A stretch of 64,000 nucleotides of DNA from Roridomyces roridus (Eukaryota > Basidiomycota > Agaricomycetes > Agaricales > Mycenaceae). Shown in pieces: positions 21,453 to 31,865 of this stretch. Numbering within the stretch: position 1 is the first letter of the stretch; every line of letters begins with the position of its first letter. Made by a program: the position numbers and the translations under genes. The DNA lies in the NCBI GenBank assembly GCA_029378245.1, contig JARKIF010000028.1:1-64000 (forward strand). Reading direction: 5' to 3'. The notes under the pieces are model-generated. The model had not been told where the DNA came from. It did no database searches and worked only from the letters and a program-made list of their open reading frames with translations.

Positions 21453-22740
21453 TTATCGCATCTCATGATACTCCGGAGGCGAAAGCGCCGTCACCTGATC
21501 GCGCAACCTCAACACCTCCTCTGCGAGCTCTTCGCGCGAGGGGGAGTATTCGCCTGTATTTGATGTTGCAGGAGCGGAGCTGGAAGGAACCGCGGGGGGT
21601 TGCCAGCAGAGGACTACTGGTGGACTTTTGGCGTTTGGATTTGGATCTTGATTTGACGGGGTTGTTTGGTCGGCCGTGGTAACACTAGTACTACTTCCCA
21701 AGTGTCCTGGATCCCAACCGAAGGTCAGCATGTGCCTTTCAGGTACATGTTGTAAGACGCACCAGTTGGACTCCCCCGAGCCGTTAAGAACCCAGATTTC
21801 TCATCGCCCAACTCGAACTGCTCAATCATAGCGGCGCGGTTCATCCGTCTGCGCATGAACCACCACGCTAGGATTGAGATCGATATGAAGACGAGCCCGC
21901 CGAGGACACCGCCGACGATGGCGCCGACGGGAGGCTGGCTTGAGGCCTTTATGCTGGAGGAGCCGTGTTGAGGACACAATGCAGATGCAAACAATTGAGT
22001 GTGAGATGGGACACGTACGGCGGTGGTTCGGTGGATGTTTGGGATGGGGCAGATGCAGAGGCGCTTCCAGAGGTCAAGTGGGCGGTAGAAGACCCCGAAG
22101 ACCCAGAGGGTGAAGATAGGGGAGAACTGGCGCTGATAGACAACGTGGAGCCGCTCGTTGATCTGGTACTCGCAGTCGTCGAAGAAGGATTGGCACTGGC
22201 ACTCTCGCTCGCAGGGGTGCTTGCACTCGACGACGCCCCCGTGATGGTCTTCTCACCGGCATCCGCGAGGGTGAATGGACTCGAAGCCAAGATGTTCTTG
22301 TTCGAGTCAAGGAATTGGAGTGTGTACCCTCTGCGGTGCGTCAAAGTCAGAGGGAGACGGGATGGGACGGGACATACGCCGGCGCGAGGAGGTTCGGAGA
22401 AAGTTGGATATTGTCGCTCCCAGCTGACGTCTGTACATCGACTGCAAGCGTCGTCGAGCCGAGGTTCTCTGCAGTCTGTCGATCGTCGGGACACGAGGAC
22501 AGGGAAGAAGTGGACGGAAGAGCCGTACGGTGAAGAGCACGATGTCAAACTCTCTTCGCGGTCGTTAGTCGAAGAAGAATGGCAGAAATGGCTCGGGGAC
22601 GCACGGAAAATCCGTAGACACGCTCGTCCAAGTGATATTTATGGTGCTCCCATACGCAGCCTGCGTCGGTCCCGTTATCGCCGGACGCGTAGAACAAGAG
22701 AAGGAGGAAGGCTATCCTGTAGTCGAACTGTGTCAGGACG
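21453..22740 (-). CDS. Ser/Thr-rich single-pass membrane protein with cytoplasmic PPxY motif
   Basis: Minus strand; the 5' end is uncertain. Extracellular part: a QAAYGSTINITWTS strand near 22650 and GYTLQFLDSNKN..SSPFTL, like the end of a Kre9/KNH-type Ig-like fold. About 70 Ser/Thr-rich residues (SSTTASTRSTSGSTLS...) follow, typical of O-glycosylated stalks. Then come one membrane segment (AIVGGVLGGLVFISISILAWW), a basic stop RRRMNR, and a tail that crosses a short intron (about 21706-21760, joining SPTG to HLGSS). The tail ends with a coiled coil (REELAEEVLRLRDQVTAL) and SPPEYHEM, a PPxY motif. This is the layout of wall-stress-type sensors; the role is inferred. A first exon with a signal peptide probably lies between 22700 and 22850 but was not fixed. 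Confidence 0.6.
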
Positions 22741-22849
22741 TGGGTAGACCGCAGATGGATGGATGGACCGACAAAGCCTTTCTTGCTGGCGGCATGATGC
22801 GGGGAAAAGAAAAGCAAGGGCCGCCTAGGGCCGCACGTCGCCAAGTCAG

Positions 22850-23560
22850 ATCACTGACATTCAACTGACATTCCGCATCTGTTTCGTCCCCGGCATTGCA
22901 CCGGCAGGTGGTCATCTGTTGCTATGTGCTGTTGATGTGCTGCTCTGTTGTTGAGTTGTTCACCTTCTGCTCAGGAGTGACGATGGGCAACTGTCAGGCT
23001 GCGGCAGGTGTCCATTCGAGCGATTGATGGCGCAACGGCTGCGGTCTGAGCAGATCGGAAACCATCAGAAAGAACAAAGAGAGCGGAGAGAGCGGTTGTG
23101 AGCTGGCTCGCTGACAGCCAGGCGGCACAGAGAGCAAGCGCAGAGGCTGAAAGTTTTGGCAGTGAAAGGCCGATCAGCTATTGATCCGAGATCAACTGAT
23201 TTCTGTCAATTTCCTTCTTCACCGCCATGTCGTCCACAAGCCTGCTGCCTGCAATCAGACCGTCCACCACGTTCTCTCCCGACTTTTTGGATCCGAAACG
23301 AATAAATCCGGTTTTCAGATGGACTACGGACCAGTCTAACCGTTGGTGACGAATACAATGCTCCCCGGCGCTCAGCTACGGACTGGTCTACGTATCTTTT
23401 GCTTGGCAGACGATCCAATTGTCCTCACTTCTGTTCTTTCCTGCCAACTTCAAGCTGTTGTCCGTGGTATTCTTAATTGTCGGAGATTCACAGCAGTACA
23501 AGGCTGTGTACCTATTTACACACGCTGCCTCTCTCTCTTCCTCTCTTCCACCATCTCACA
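22850..23560. other. intergenic, no gene seen
   Basis: Divergent promoter region between the minus-strand membrane protein and the NACHT gene. No supported frame. It contains a pair of related motifs 'ctacggac(c/t)(a/g)gtcta' at about 23322 and 23380. Confidence 0.4.
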
Positions 23561-26500
23561 ATGCTGCGCCTCGACGGGGATCGTCCAGTTCGCCTTCAAA
23601 CTCAGGGCACTGGCAACATCGTGCGCATCGAAGGAGATCGGCCAGTTCAATTCCAGCACAGCACATTCTAGAATGTCGCAGGAAACATGAATGTCTCTCA
23701 TACGACGAACGTCGGGGAAAGCGGTGCGTGCCAATGGCTCGACTTTCGAGGTGCACACTGACTCCAATGAGGCCTCGACATTCTGCTCCGCGCCGTGTCT
23801 CTTGACGCAATGCACAACTCGGCTGAGCGCCCTGCGGATCCCTCCTGTCATCCAGGCACGCGAAGCGCGATATTGGAAGAGTTGGACAAATCGTCCTTCG
23901 AGCAGCCCAGTGACAGCCTGATACTCTGGCTCCATGGCTGCGCCGGTATCGGCAAGTCCGCAATCGCGCAGCAGTTTGCAGCGAGCTGTCATGAACGCGG
24001 TCAACTGGGTGGTTCCTTCTTCTTCAAGCGAGGGAGCGCCAGCCGCGGGACTTGGAGGAACTTGCTCCCCACTCTGGCGTATCAGCTTACTGTCGCATTC
24101 CCCACACTCGGCCCCAGGATGCAGCTCACCGTCGAGACGGACAAGCTGGTTCTTGGGAAAGCGATGCACCACCAGCTGGAGAAGCTCCTAGTCCAGCCAT
24201 TCAGACGCCCATCCCAGTTGGCGTTTCGCCCCATCCTGGTCATTGATGGATTGGACGAGTGCGAAGACCGTGGAGCGCAAACCACGCTCATACGTGCGCT
24301 GGTCGACATCTTGCGCTCCGGTGATGCGCCCGTCCATATCCTCATTTGCAGCCGCTCCGAGCCTCATCTTCGTGAGCTCTTTGAGGCTCCAGAGAACTCG
24401 GACGTCTGTCGGGGTCTCGAGATACGAGCGGATCATGCTGCGCTCGCAGATATTCGCCGGTATCTTGCGGAGGGGTTTTCGCGAGTCCAGAAAATTCACA
24501 CCGCCCGCGGAATGCTGCTGGATGACGGCTGGCCTGGGGAAAATACGATTGAACACCTGGTCAAGAAGTCGTCCGGAACATTCATCTATGTGTCGACCAT
24601 TCTTCGCTACGTCGACGACGAATATTCACATCCTGCAGACCGACTCGACGCGGTTCTCAGTCTGGATCCCATTAGTCTAACTCCTCTCGACGACTTGTAC
24701 ACCCAAATCCTTTCCTCCATCCCCAACAAGTCGACACTGCTTCGCGTCTTGCATGCCGTTGCGAATCCAAGACGTCTAGACCCCGAACAAATCGATATTG
24801 TCCTTCGAATGCGGCGAGGAACGTCTCGTGCTATTTTACGCGGCTTACATGCTGTATTCTCTGTGCACCCCGTGCACACAGTTGGGTATCACAGACCGGC
24901 TGAATTACTACATGCCTCCTTTGGGGACTTTTTGATCGACTCGCAGCGGTCGTTATCATTTTGTATATCGGGTGAAGACCTACTGAATACGCTCGTACAT
25001 GATATGGCTTGTGATCTCTTGTCTGGGCCATTGGGGCGTCACGATTTCCTGTGAGTCAGGTCAATTGCGATTAGCAAACACAAAGTAAAACGCAACACAG
25101 GTTCATCATGTGGGCCTTTGTGTTGTCCTTTCCAGTGGTCCCTCCATCGGACGAGTTGCTCCCCCTTTTCTGCAATGTCCATTTTCAGCATGAGGTATTA
25201 GCCCAATCCTGGCCATGGAGCTCAAAAGACCAAGCACAGACCGTTATCAGTTGGCTCGAGGTAAAATATGATTTTCTCCAACAGCGTTGATGCTAATTGG
25301 CGCAGCAATTTTCACCTGTACCAATGGACCTGACCAGAACTTGGAGCAGTTTGTATCAACCCGTGCTTGCATTCCAGTCCAGTCCTGTTGGTTTTTTTTT
25401 CTCCTCCGCGTCGCGTGTGTGTTGCTCATATTTCTGATAGAGTGCTGATAGCTCTCGAAATCATCCCTCCGAGGTATTGCACCCCCAATATCTTCAAAAC
25501 CCAGATCTCCTTTCCGTGTTGTACATTTGGAATGCGCTACCCCTGGTCCCCGATTCGCTTTACTCCATCAACATCCCTGACATTTTGGACTTACTCGCAC
25601 TGAAATGGGATGTACTCCTGCCGCTTACCAAGGTATCAGGAACTGATTCGGTGGATATCAAAGCTATCCAGCAATTTCTCGATGATCCTGATAAATGTGG
25701 TCCATTGTTTATGCCTCGCAAAGAAATCTGGCGTTTCGCAGCCCTCCAATGGATACGACGCCTAAAGGACGCAATTCTACAAAGGAACTTCACAGGGCTT
25801 CAATTTCCCTTTATGTAAGTACCCATGTCTTCCCTTGGAACAGCGTTTGAATTGCCATAGGCTTAAATGGTTAACGTTCCCAGTGTTCTGCCGCTGCAAT
25901 CCAGATGTCGAGTTATTGGGGGCTCTCAAGGATCTCAACCTTGTGCAATTTTGTTCCATGCTCGAGCTGGACAGTGAGGATCACTTGTATCAGCACAAGT
26001 ATGACCTTTTGCAGCCCCAATGGTTTGCCGAGATTTTGGACTGGATTCGGGTAAGTCATGAATCCTCTCCGTTGAACCTGTTTTCATTTTTGGTCGCAGA
26101 AAGCACCCTCTCCACCGCCCGAGCTTCTCCGCTCATGGGAACAGCAGACGAATGCTGTCAAAGAATGCTACGTAGTGCTGGCCAAATACGCTACAAATAC
26201 GGGATTTCCCGTATCGTAGCCGCCCTCCAAGCCCATATCGTATCCGTAGCGTATCGTAGCATATTCTTGGTATGAATATGAATATATTTTGACTATATTC
26301 AAAATATATTCAGCACTCCATTTGCACTCCATCCTACCTGCAGCCTATGCTTGCCTGGGCAGTCAGAGTGCTGATAATTCAGCCCTGCACATTGTGAATG
26401 ACATTCCAACCTACCATGACTCCATCCGAGCTTTGACTTGCCATCATTGAGGAGCGGCATCTTGGTGATCATTGATGAGACACTACCATCAAGTAATCCA

Positions 26501-26924
26501 TCACCACCAGTGTCACTAAATTGGGCACAGATCAACGGCAACCCCTTGTCAGAAGCCCATCAGTCTGCCAGATGATGGAGTGCCACCTGATTGCGCCCGG
26601 ATCATCGCCGGATCAGTCCAATTTGGAGGCACCATCGTAGCCGAATATATTTGAATACGCTCAGCGGCATATCATATTGTAGCCATATTGTAGCGTAGTC
26701 GTATTCACCGTAGCCGTATTCTAAGTCCAGCGCCCGCGGCGTATTGTATTCGTATTTTTGTGAATATATTCAAAATATATTTTTCGTATTGTATTTTTGG
26801 CCAGCACTAATGCTACGCTCACCTTCGAGAGATGCATCCGGAGGATGACCCTCTTCAAACGGAGTCTCATTCGGGCTTCGATAGTTTTGATTCAGATTCA
26901 GATTTAGACAAGTTTGATTGTTAG
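23561..26924 (+). pseudogene. NACHT-domain STAND NTPase, last exon split by a hAT MITE
   Basis: Fungal NLR-type signalling ATPase. From ATG 23561 the frame reads MLRLDGDRPVRLQTQ... but meets an in-frame TAG at 23669-23671 and continues NVAGNMNVSHTTNVGES to a 48-nt intron (23724-23771). A second ATG at 23687 would avoid the stop. Next come LDILLRAVSLDAMHNSAERP and CHPGTR (the usual NACHT leader), Walker A GCAGIGKSAIAQ near 23940, Walker B ILVIDGLDEC near 24235 and RSEPHLR (sensor). Winged-helix-like DDLYTQIL, LLHASFGDFL and helical C-terminal exons (PQYLQNPDLL, PDSLYSINIPDIL, LGALKDLNLVQF, ILDWIR) follow. Introns lie near 25052, 25261 and 25815, with another probable one before 25474. Near 26165 the last exon is cut by a 637-bp element; the pre-insertion frame ends with an acidic Asp/Ser tail and TAG at 26922-26924. 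As it stands, translation would stop at about 26217, inside the insert. Confidence 0.8.
26173..26809. mobile_element. hAT-type MITE with 8-bp target-site duplication
   Basis: Terminal inverted repeats TAGTGCTGGCCAAA open both ends (26173-26186; reverse complement ends at 26809). The flanking 8-bp duplication is ATGCTACG at 26165-26172 and 26810-26817. The interior is packed with 'cgtat', 'gaatata' and 'cgtagc' motifs and their complements, like subterminal binding sites, and has no useful open frame. Removing the element plus one duplication restores the NACHT frame (VKECYA...LREMHP). TAGNG ends and an 8-bp duplication are hallmarks of the hAT superfamily. Confidence 0.95.
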
Positions 26925-27434
26925 GACAATAATACACGGATTGTTTTTTTGGTCAGTCGGGTGTTTATTCTTTGGACTTCCATGAATGATACGAGACAAC
27001 AGTCATTTTCCTCCGGCATCCTCTGTTCAGTCTTCATTCGGTGTTTCATACCCACTATCATGGTGCTTGTCCTCCGAGTCCAATTAGCGCCATTCCCGAA
27101 GTATCTCCCCCCCGATGCTCCTGCTCCTGTTACCTGTACCATTCTCCTCCAGCTTGCCATCTCCTCCCTCCACCTCCTCTTTACAACATATATCCCTTGA
27201 TTTTTGTTGGAAATTTGCCGCCCGTCGGTAGTATCGGTTCCCTGAAAGGCGTGATCAATCATCTGATCCGCCCTGCGAGGCGGTGATGCGCCGCGAAAAA
27301 AAAATACAAGCTGAATACATGCAATATTTGTACAAAGACGATGAAGAAAAGCGAACCCATGAGTAATTTAAGACATCGTCTGAAACTGCTTCTTGAGTTG
27401 ATACTCTGCCTCAATATCAGTACGGCTCGCAATT

Positions 27435-29368
27435 TCACACGAAACAAAACGAACCAATGAGAGGACTCCCCGCCGCATACACCCCCATAATCTGTAAACC
27501 CCGTTGCACATCACCCCTCAACGCCCGCTCCTCCTCCCCAGGCGGCCCAACCTGCGCCCCAACACTCGCAGCCCACGAAATGCGAAACGTCTCGGCACTC
27601 TTCGTCTCCTCCATCACCACCCTGCACGCTAACGTCCCCAGAGTCCCTACGATCGGGGCTACTACCACACGGTGTGCACCCACCCGTGCATCGCCCAAAC
27701 ACTCGAGAATCGCACGCGCTGCAAAAACGGATTTACCGGTCGCGGACTGGTCGATATCTGAGCTATTGGGACTGCGGTGGAGGCGAATGGCAGCCGCTGC
27801 TGTCAAAGCATGGACGACGACGAGTGCGCGTGCGGGACCAGAGTCGGCGTCGGGGGAGGCCGGATAGAGGGCGTAGATCGGAGGGAGGCTTTCCCAGAAT
27901 TGAGTTATCCGTCGGTCGAGGCGGGTGTATGAGTTGATGTACGAAGCGCGGACGTGGGGTTGCATGTCTGTGTATAAATGAGACGGAGAAATCTGGGTAA
28001 ATTTGAACACGCACCAGGCGACCAATTAGATGCAAGCCGCACAGCCCGGTAAAGCAAGACGGACGCCTTGGCGTACAACATAGCTATCGGACCCACGGGC
28101 CCACTCCCATCTTCCGCCAGAAACCTCCTGACTGTCTCCTGCCCCCGATACCCAGGATGCAGCGCCCCAGCTTCATAGTCGGGAATCTCGAGCGGCCACG
28201 GCGTATCGATGTTCGCCGGCGATTCGAGGATGCACAATGATGTCCCGCTGCCGCTGTGCAAAGAAATATGCAGGTTACTCTGCAGCGTAGCGACGGCCCA
28301 GAACCCGCGTATGCGTTCGCCTTCCTCGACGCTACTGTCTTGCGCGGCCGTCGTCAGGCCGAAAAGGGGTGGCGACGCCGGGCGCGCAGAGCGAATCTTG
28401 TGATATTGATGTCCCGTGACGAGCGTCGCAGCGCCGTTGGCGTGAAACTCAGCCTCGAGGAAGCGCTTGTTGTGGAACAGGTAAGTCGTGAGAAGGACTT
28501 GAGCTTGGATAGTATGGATGACGTGCGATGGGGGCACGTTGGCGGAGATTTCCGTTGCGATGTGTTCTTGTGCACGTCTGAGGAAGAGGGGCTCGGATGA
28601 AAGGTAGGGCTGGGACTGGGAGAGATGAATTCCCCAGAGGTAGACGACACAGAGGAGGGCAGGGGAAGGTCGGCGTTCGTCGCCAAAGGCGAATGGGAGG
28701 AGTGCTACATCCCGGAAGCGTGTGGGGTGCAGGAAGAAGCCGAATTGGGTGGCATGAGGGAGGAAAGCTCGAAGTCTGCAAACTTATGAGTTGGAACGAA
28801 TGGGATTGAAGCAACTCACAAGGACTCAATAACGACAAGGGGAGGTTCCTGGAATCTCAAGAACGACCCGTCGGAAGACCCGCCTGTTGGCAGGTGAGTG
28901 AAGATGTCCTATTAAAAGGAGAACCACAAACCCGCTGAAGATCCGCTAAACGGCGATCCGGGAGCAGCAGACGACGGCCACCCCCCTCCGCCGCCCTGTA
29001 GCTCATTCAGCTGAGACTGCAGGCGGAGCACGGTATGCTCCAGCTCCTGAGTCCGGGACAAGGAGTCGTTGAATTCGCAGGGGTCAGCCTTGGGCATTCT
29101 CCGGCATGGCCCGCATGTCGGTTTCTGATGTGTCAGTCAGTTCGAGTTTCTTGAATGAGAGATATACGTACAACGCCGTCGCATTTCTGGGCTATAATCA
29201 GCAAGGATGGAACGAAAGAGAAGAGGACTCACGATTTTGAGATGTCTGAGTCAAGAAATGAGACGGACTCGGTTCAAATGGACGCGCAACAACATACCTG
29301 CAGTTGAGGCACGCCTTCCCTCTCCGTAGTGGTGTGGAGTGTCCTTGATTCTTGGCTTGAGAAGACAT
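27435..29368 (-). CDS. Zn2Cys6 transcription factor with fungal regulatory middle region
   Basis: Nuclear DNA-binding regulator. Exon 1 (29298-29368) starts MSSQAKNQG and ends RGKACLNC. A 13-nt exon (29233-29245) adds RHLKI, a 15-nt exon (29172-29186) adds KCDGV, and exon 4 from 29124 gives KPTCGPCRR...DPCEF. Together they form C-x2-C-x6-C-x6-C-x2-C-x8-C, a perfect binuclear cluster. A coiled coil follows (TQELEHTVLRLQSQLNELQ). The fungal_TF_MHR-like middle region runs from about 28840 to 27440 (IQAQVLLTTYLFHNKRFLE, GFWAVATLQSNL, YINSYTRLDRRITQFWESLP). The terminal frame stops at 27435, but a downstream IEAEYQLKKQFQTMS could be a further exon, so the 3' end is uncertain. 26925-27434 otherwise shows no gene. 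Confidence 0.85.
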
Positions 29369-29401
29369 CTGAGGATCCTGAGTTCAGTCATGGTTCAAAA
29401 A

Positions 29402-29412
29402 TGTTTATATAT
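29402..29412 (-). promoter_or_regulatory. TATA-like element of the Zn2Cys6 gene
   Basis: On the minus strand this reads cgaatatataaac, 35-45 bp before the ATG at 29368. Confidence 0.35.
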
Positions 29413-30049
29413 TCGACAGTTGCTGGATGAAGAGGCGCTCCGCAGCACTGTCAGCGTGAATCCAGGACAATGAAATCAGTTTTATCGCTCCCCTGTGTTT
29501 TGGAGGAGAGCATCAGCCTTTGGGTGCTGCGGAATTGCCTCTAGCGGGTGGCGGGCCCTCCGCAGTCGGCCTCGGAGGCTACCTGGAGCAGGTAACCGTG
29601 TTCCGTTGCCAGTGCGCCATCCGTTGCCTTCCGTTGCCTAGGGTGTGAGATTGCCCGTGATGTATGATGCACTGCAAAAGCATGGATCCAGGTCAACGCG
29701 CTCGGCCGGGCGCTGACTCCTGGGTACACCGGGAGTTTCTGGAACCCTCAGTAGGCGCGGAGGTATGACCAAGGTATGACTGGGCCGTCGCGGATCACGG
29801 CGATACCGAGCTGTGCACAGAGATGGAAAATGACAATGAATTTTGCGTCGAAGACATTGTTCCGTTGGCGTTTCATTGTCGATAAGTGACGGAAGAGGAC
29901 GAGAAGAGGAAGAAGACAGGCATTCAAGCACTGCCACTCGGCAATCACTCTTTTCGGGCTTGACTTTTCCCACCATCTCTGGCTCTCAGTCCAGCCGCTC
30001 ACAACGCGCCGATTGCTGACCTTGTCCACTGTGTTCCGAAAAAGAAAAA
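29413..30049. other. intergenic, no gene seen
   Basis: Between the Zn2Cys6 gene's 5' end and the 3' end of the first TM/PPxY paralogue. Minus-strand frames of 60-110 codons occur (for example 29638-29976), but none begins with a supported start or shows a family motif. Confidence 0.35.
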
Positions 30050-30761
30050 CTACAACGAACTATACCCAGGCGGCGGCTCGTCAGACAGTCCCAACGCCCA
30101 CGCCGACTGCATTTGCCTCTCCAGCTCGTCTATCCGTCTCATCAGCATCGCATTCCTATCCCTCGCTACCTTCAACAATTCTTCCAAATCTCGCACTTCG
30201 TTTTCCCCCGGCGCCGCCAGACTCATCCGCGAAGAACTTATCGTCAGGCGATCCACGTCCACTATCTGCTCTTGCACCCTCCGGAGCTCGTTCTCCAGAT
30301 ACTGTCTCCGAAGCGTGGAGCTGTCTCCAATACTACTGTGTCGGGTTTCTGGATCTCCTGACGCGATCTTTTCTGCTGGCGAAGCCGTGTCCGGTGGGAT
30401 GACTGCCACGGTGAGAGCCAGCCCCTCGCGTGTGTCTTCGTGGATTTCCACAATCTCTCCCTGTATGTTCAGTTAGACTTTAACCCGTTGAGTCATATGG
30501 TGAGTAACACACCTGAGAGCTCGTGCTCATCTCCTCCTCCATGAAGTCTGACTCATTAACACGGATCAAGCGCTCCCCCTCCGCCCTGTGTCGACGCCGG
30601 CTAGAGAGCTTGCTTGCGTAGAGCCAAGCGCACAAGAGGAGCATCCCGAGTACCACTGGTGGTAGCACGATGGCCAGTAATGTCGATGTCGGCATTGTAG
30701 GAGTCTGGTCGTGGACTGTCCTGCGGGGCGGAGGCATGATGGAGGGAGGGAGGCGGGGCAT
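30050..30761 (-). CDS. TM / coiled-coil / PPxY membrane protein, paralogue A
   Basis: Two exons on the minus strand: 30513-30761 (ATG at 30761) and 30050-30460, with a 52-nt intron; 219 residues. There is a short Pro-rich outside segment (MPRLPPSIMPPPRRT), no classic signal peptide, one membrane helix (LLAIVLPPVVLGMLLLCAWLY) and a basic stop SSRRRHR. At the splice junction sits a conserved block, EIVEIHEDTREGLALTVAVI. An acidic coiled coil follows (RRQYLENELRRVQEQIVDVD, DLEELLKVARDRNAMLMRRI) and the tail SAWALGLSDEPPPGYSSL. P-P-G-Y is a PPxY motif, the ligand of WW domains such as those of Rsp5/NEDD4 ubiquitin ligases; that partner is inference. I know no named family for it. Confidence 0.75.
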
Positions 30762-30993
30762 GGCGTGATTCAAAGTGCAGCGCCTTCAGTGGTATTTAAG
30801 TGAGGAAGATGCTGTTAAGTGATTGTTGCTGACACGATATTCATGGCTCATCATTTAAATTTCTAGCTGCAGATGGGAACCACGCCACCTACATTTATCA
30901 GAGATCCACAGACTCTCATCCGTACGTTGATTCTCTGTTCAAATTGGAGTACACTGATGTTACATGTAACAGTCGAGGATGCAACGAGTAACT

Positions 30994-31742
30994 TCAGCTA
31001 TACCCAGGCGGGGCATCTGAATCTAAGGCTGATCGCGACGTCGACTGCACCTGCCTCTCCAGCTCCTCTATGTTCTCCCGCGCCACCTGCAATAGCTCCC
31101 CAAAATTCACTTCCTCGCCGTCCGCATCGTGATTCTGTCTTGATGACGTGGACGAGGGCTCGACGTCGGGCATCTGCTCCGAGTCTGCAAGTCGCACCCT
31201 GGAGAGTTCTTGCTCGGGGTGTCGGCATCGGGTTCGTAGTGCTGAGGCACCCTCGGATCGTCCTGCGAGTGCAGATTCGGGTTCTGGCTCCTCTTCCGAG
31301 CGATGTATCCCCTCCTCTTCCGACGCGTTGACCACCAAATTGGGCCGCGGGGGCACAGGGGGCGGTGGTCCTCGAGTTTGATCTGCCACATTGACGTCTG
31401 CGGGGAGGACCACAACCGAAAGTGTGAGTCCTTCCCGCGTCATTTCGCGGATATCCACAATTTGTTCGGGTTCCTAATTTCAGTTAGCTTGCAATTGGCC
31501 AATGGCCGGGAAGAATGGACGCGACGCACCGCTTCACTGGTACCGGCCAACAAATCTGTATCCGAACGCTCCTCCGTCCTCAAGCGCCTCCGGGATGCCA
31601 TCCTGGTCCGAATTATCTGCCAGCAAGCAAGGAGGCAGACGATTGGTAGAATCACAGCGGCGATGATGGTCGGCCTAAGATCAGTGCTGTCCAGGGTGGC
31701 TCTGCGTTGGTATAGCTCTGAGTATTGTTGCCGAACCTCCAC
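30994..31742 (-). pseudogene. TM / coiled-coil / PPxY membrane protein, paralogue B (start missing)
   Basis: Same two-exon layout: 31530-31742 and 30994-31473, intron 56 nt. Membrane helix PTIIAAVILPIVCLLACW, then RRRLR, the junction block EQIVDIREMTREGLTLSVVV, an acidic Pro-rich stretch with SEEEPEPES, a weaker coiled coil (ELLQVARENIEELERQVQS) and an end SALDSDAPPGYS. The PPxY is kept, but the upstream WALGLS seen in the others is degraded. No ATG precedes the membrane segment in this frame; an upstream stop lies about 40 bp before it. So either a further 5' exon exists or the copy is dead. The coil is shorter than in A, C and D. Confidence 0.6.
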
Positions 31743-31865
31743 GCAATCCAGATGGTCGTCCTCAACTCCAAATTATCCAGCTCCGGACACGATTTGGCAT
31801 CTACATATTCAATGTATGTAATTTCAGTGCATGCATCCTAAACTTATTCTACCTCAAGGTTTCAG

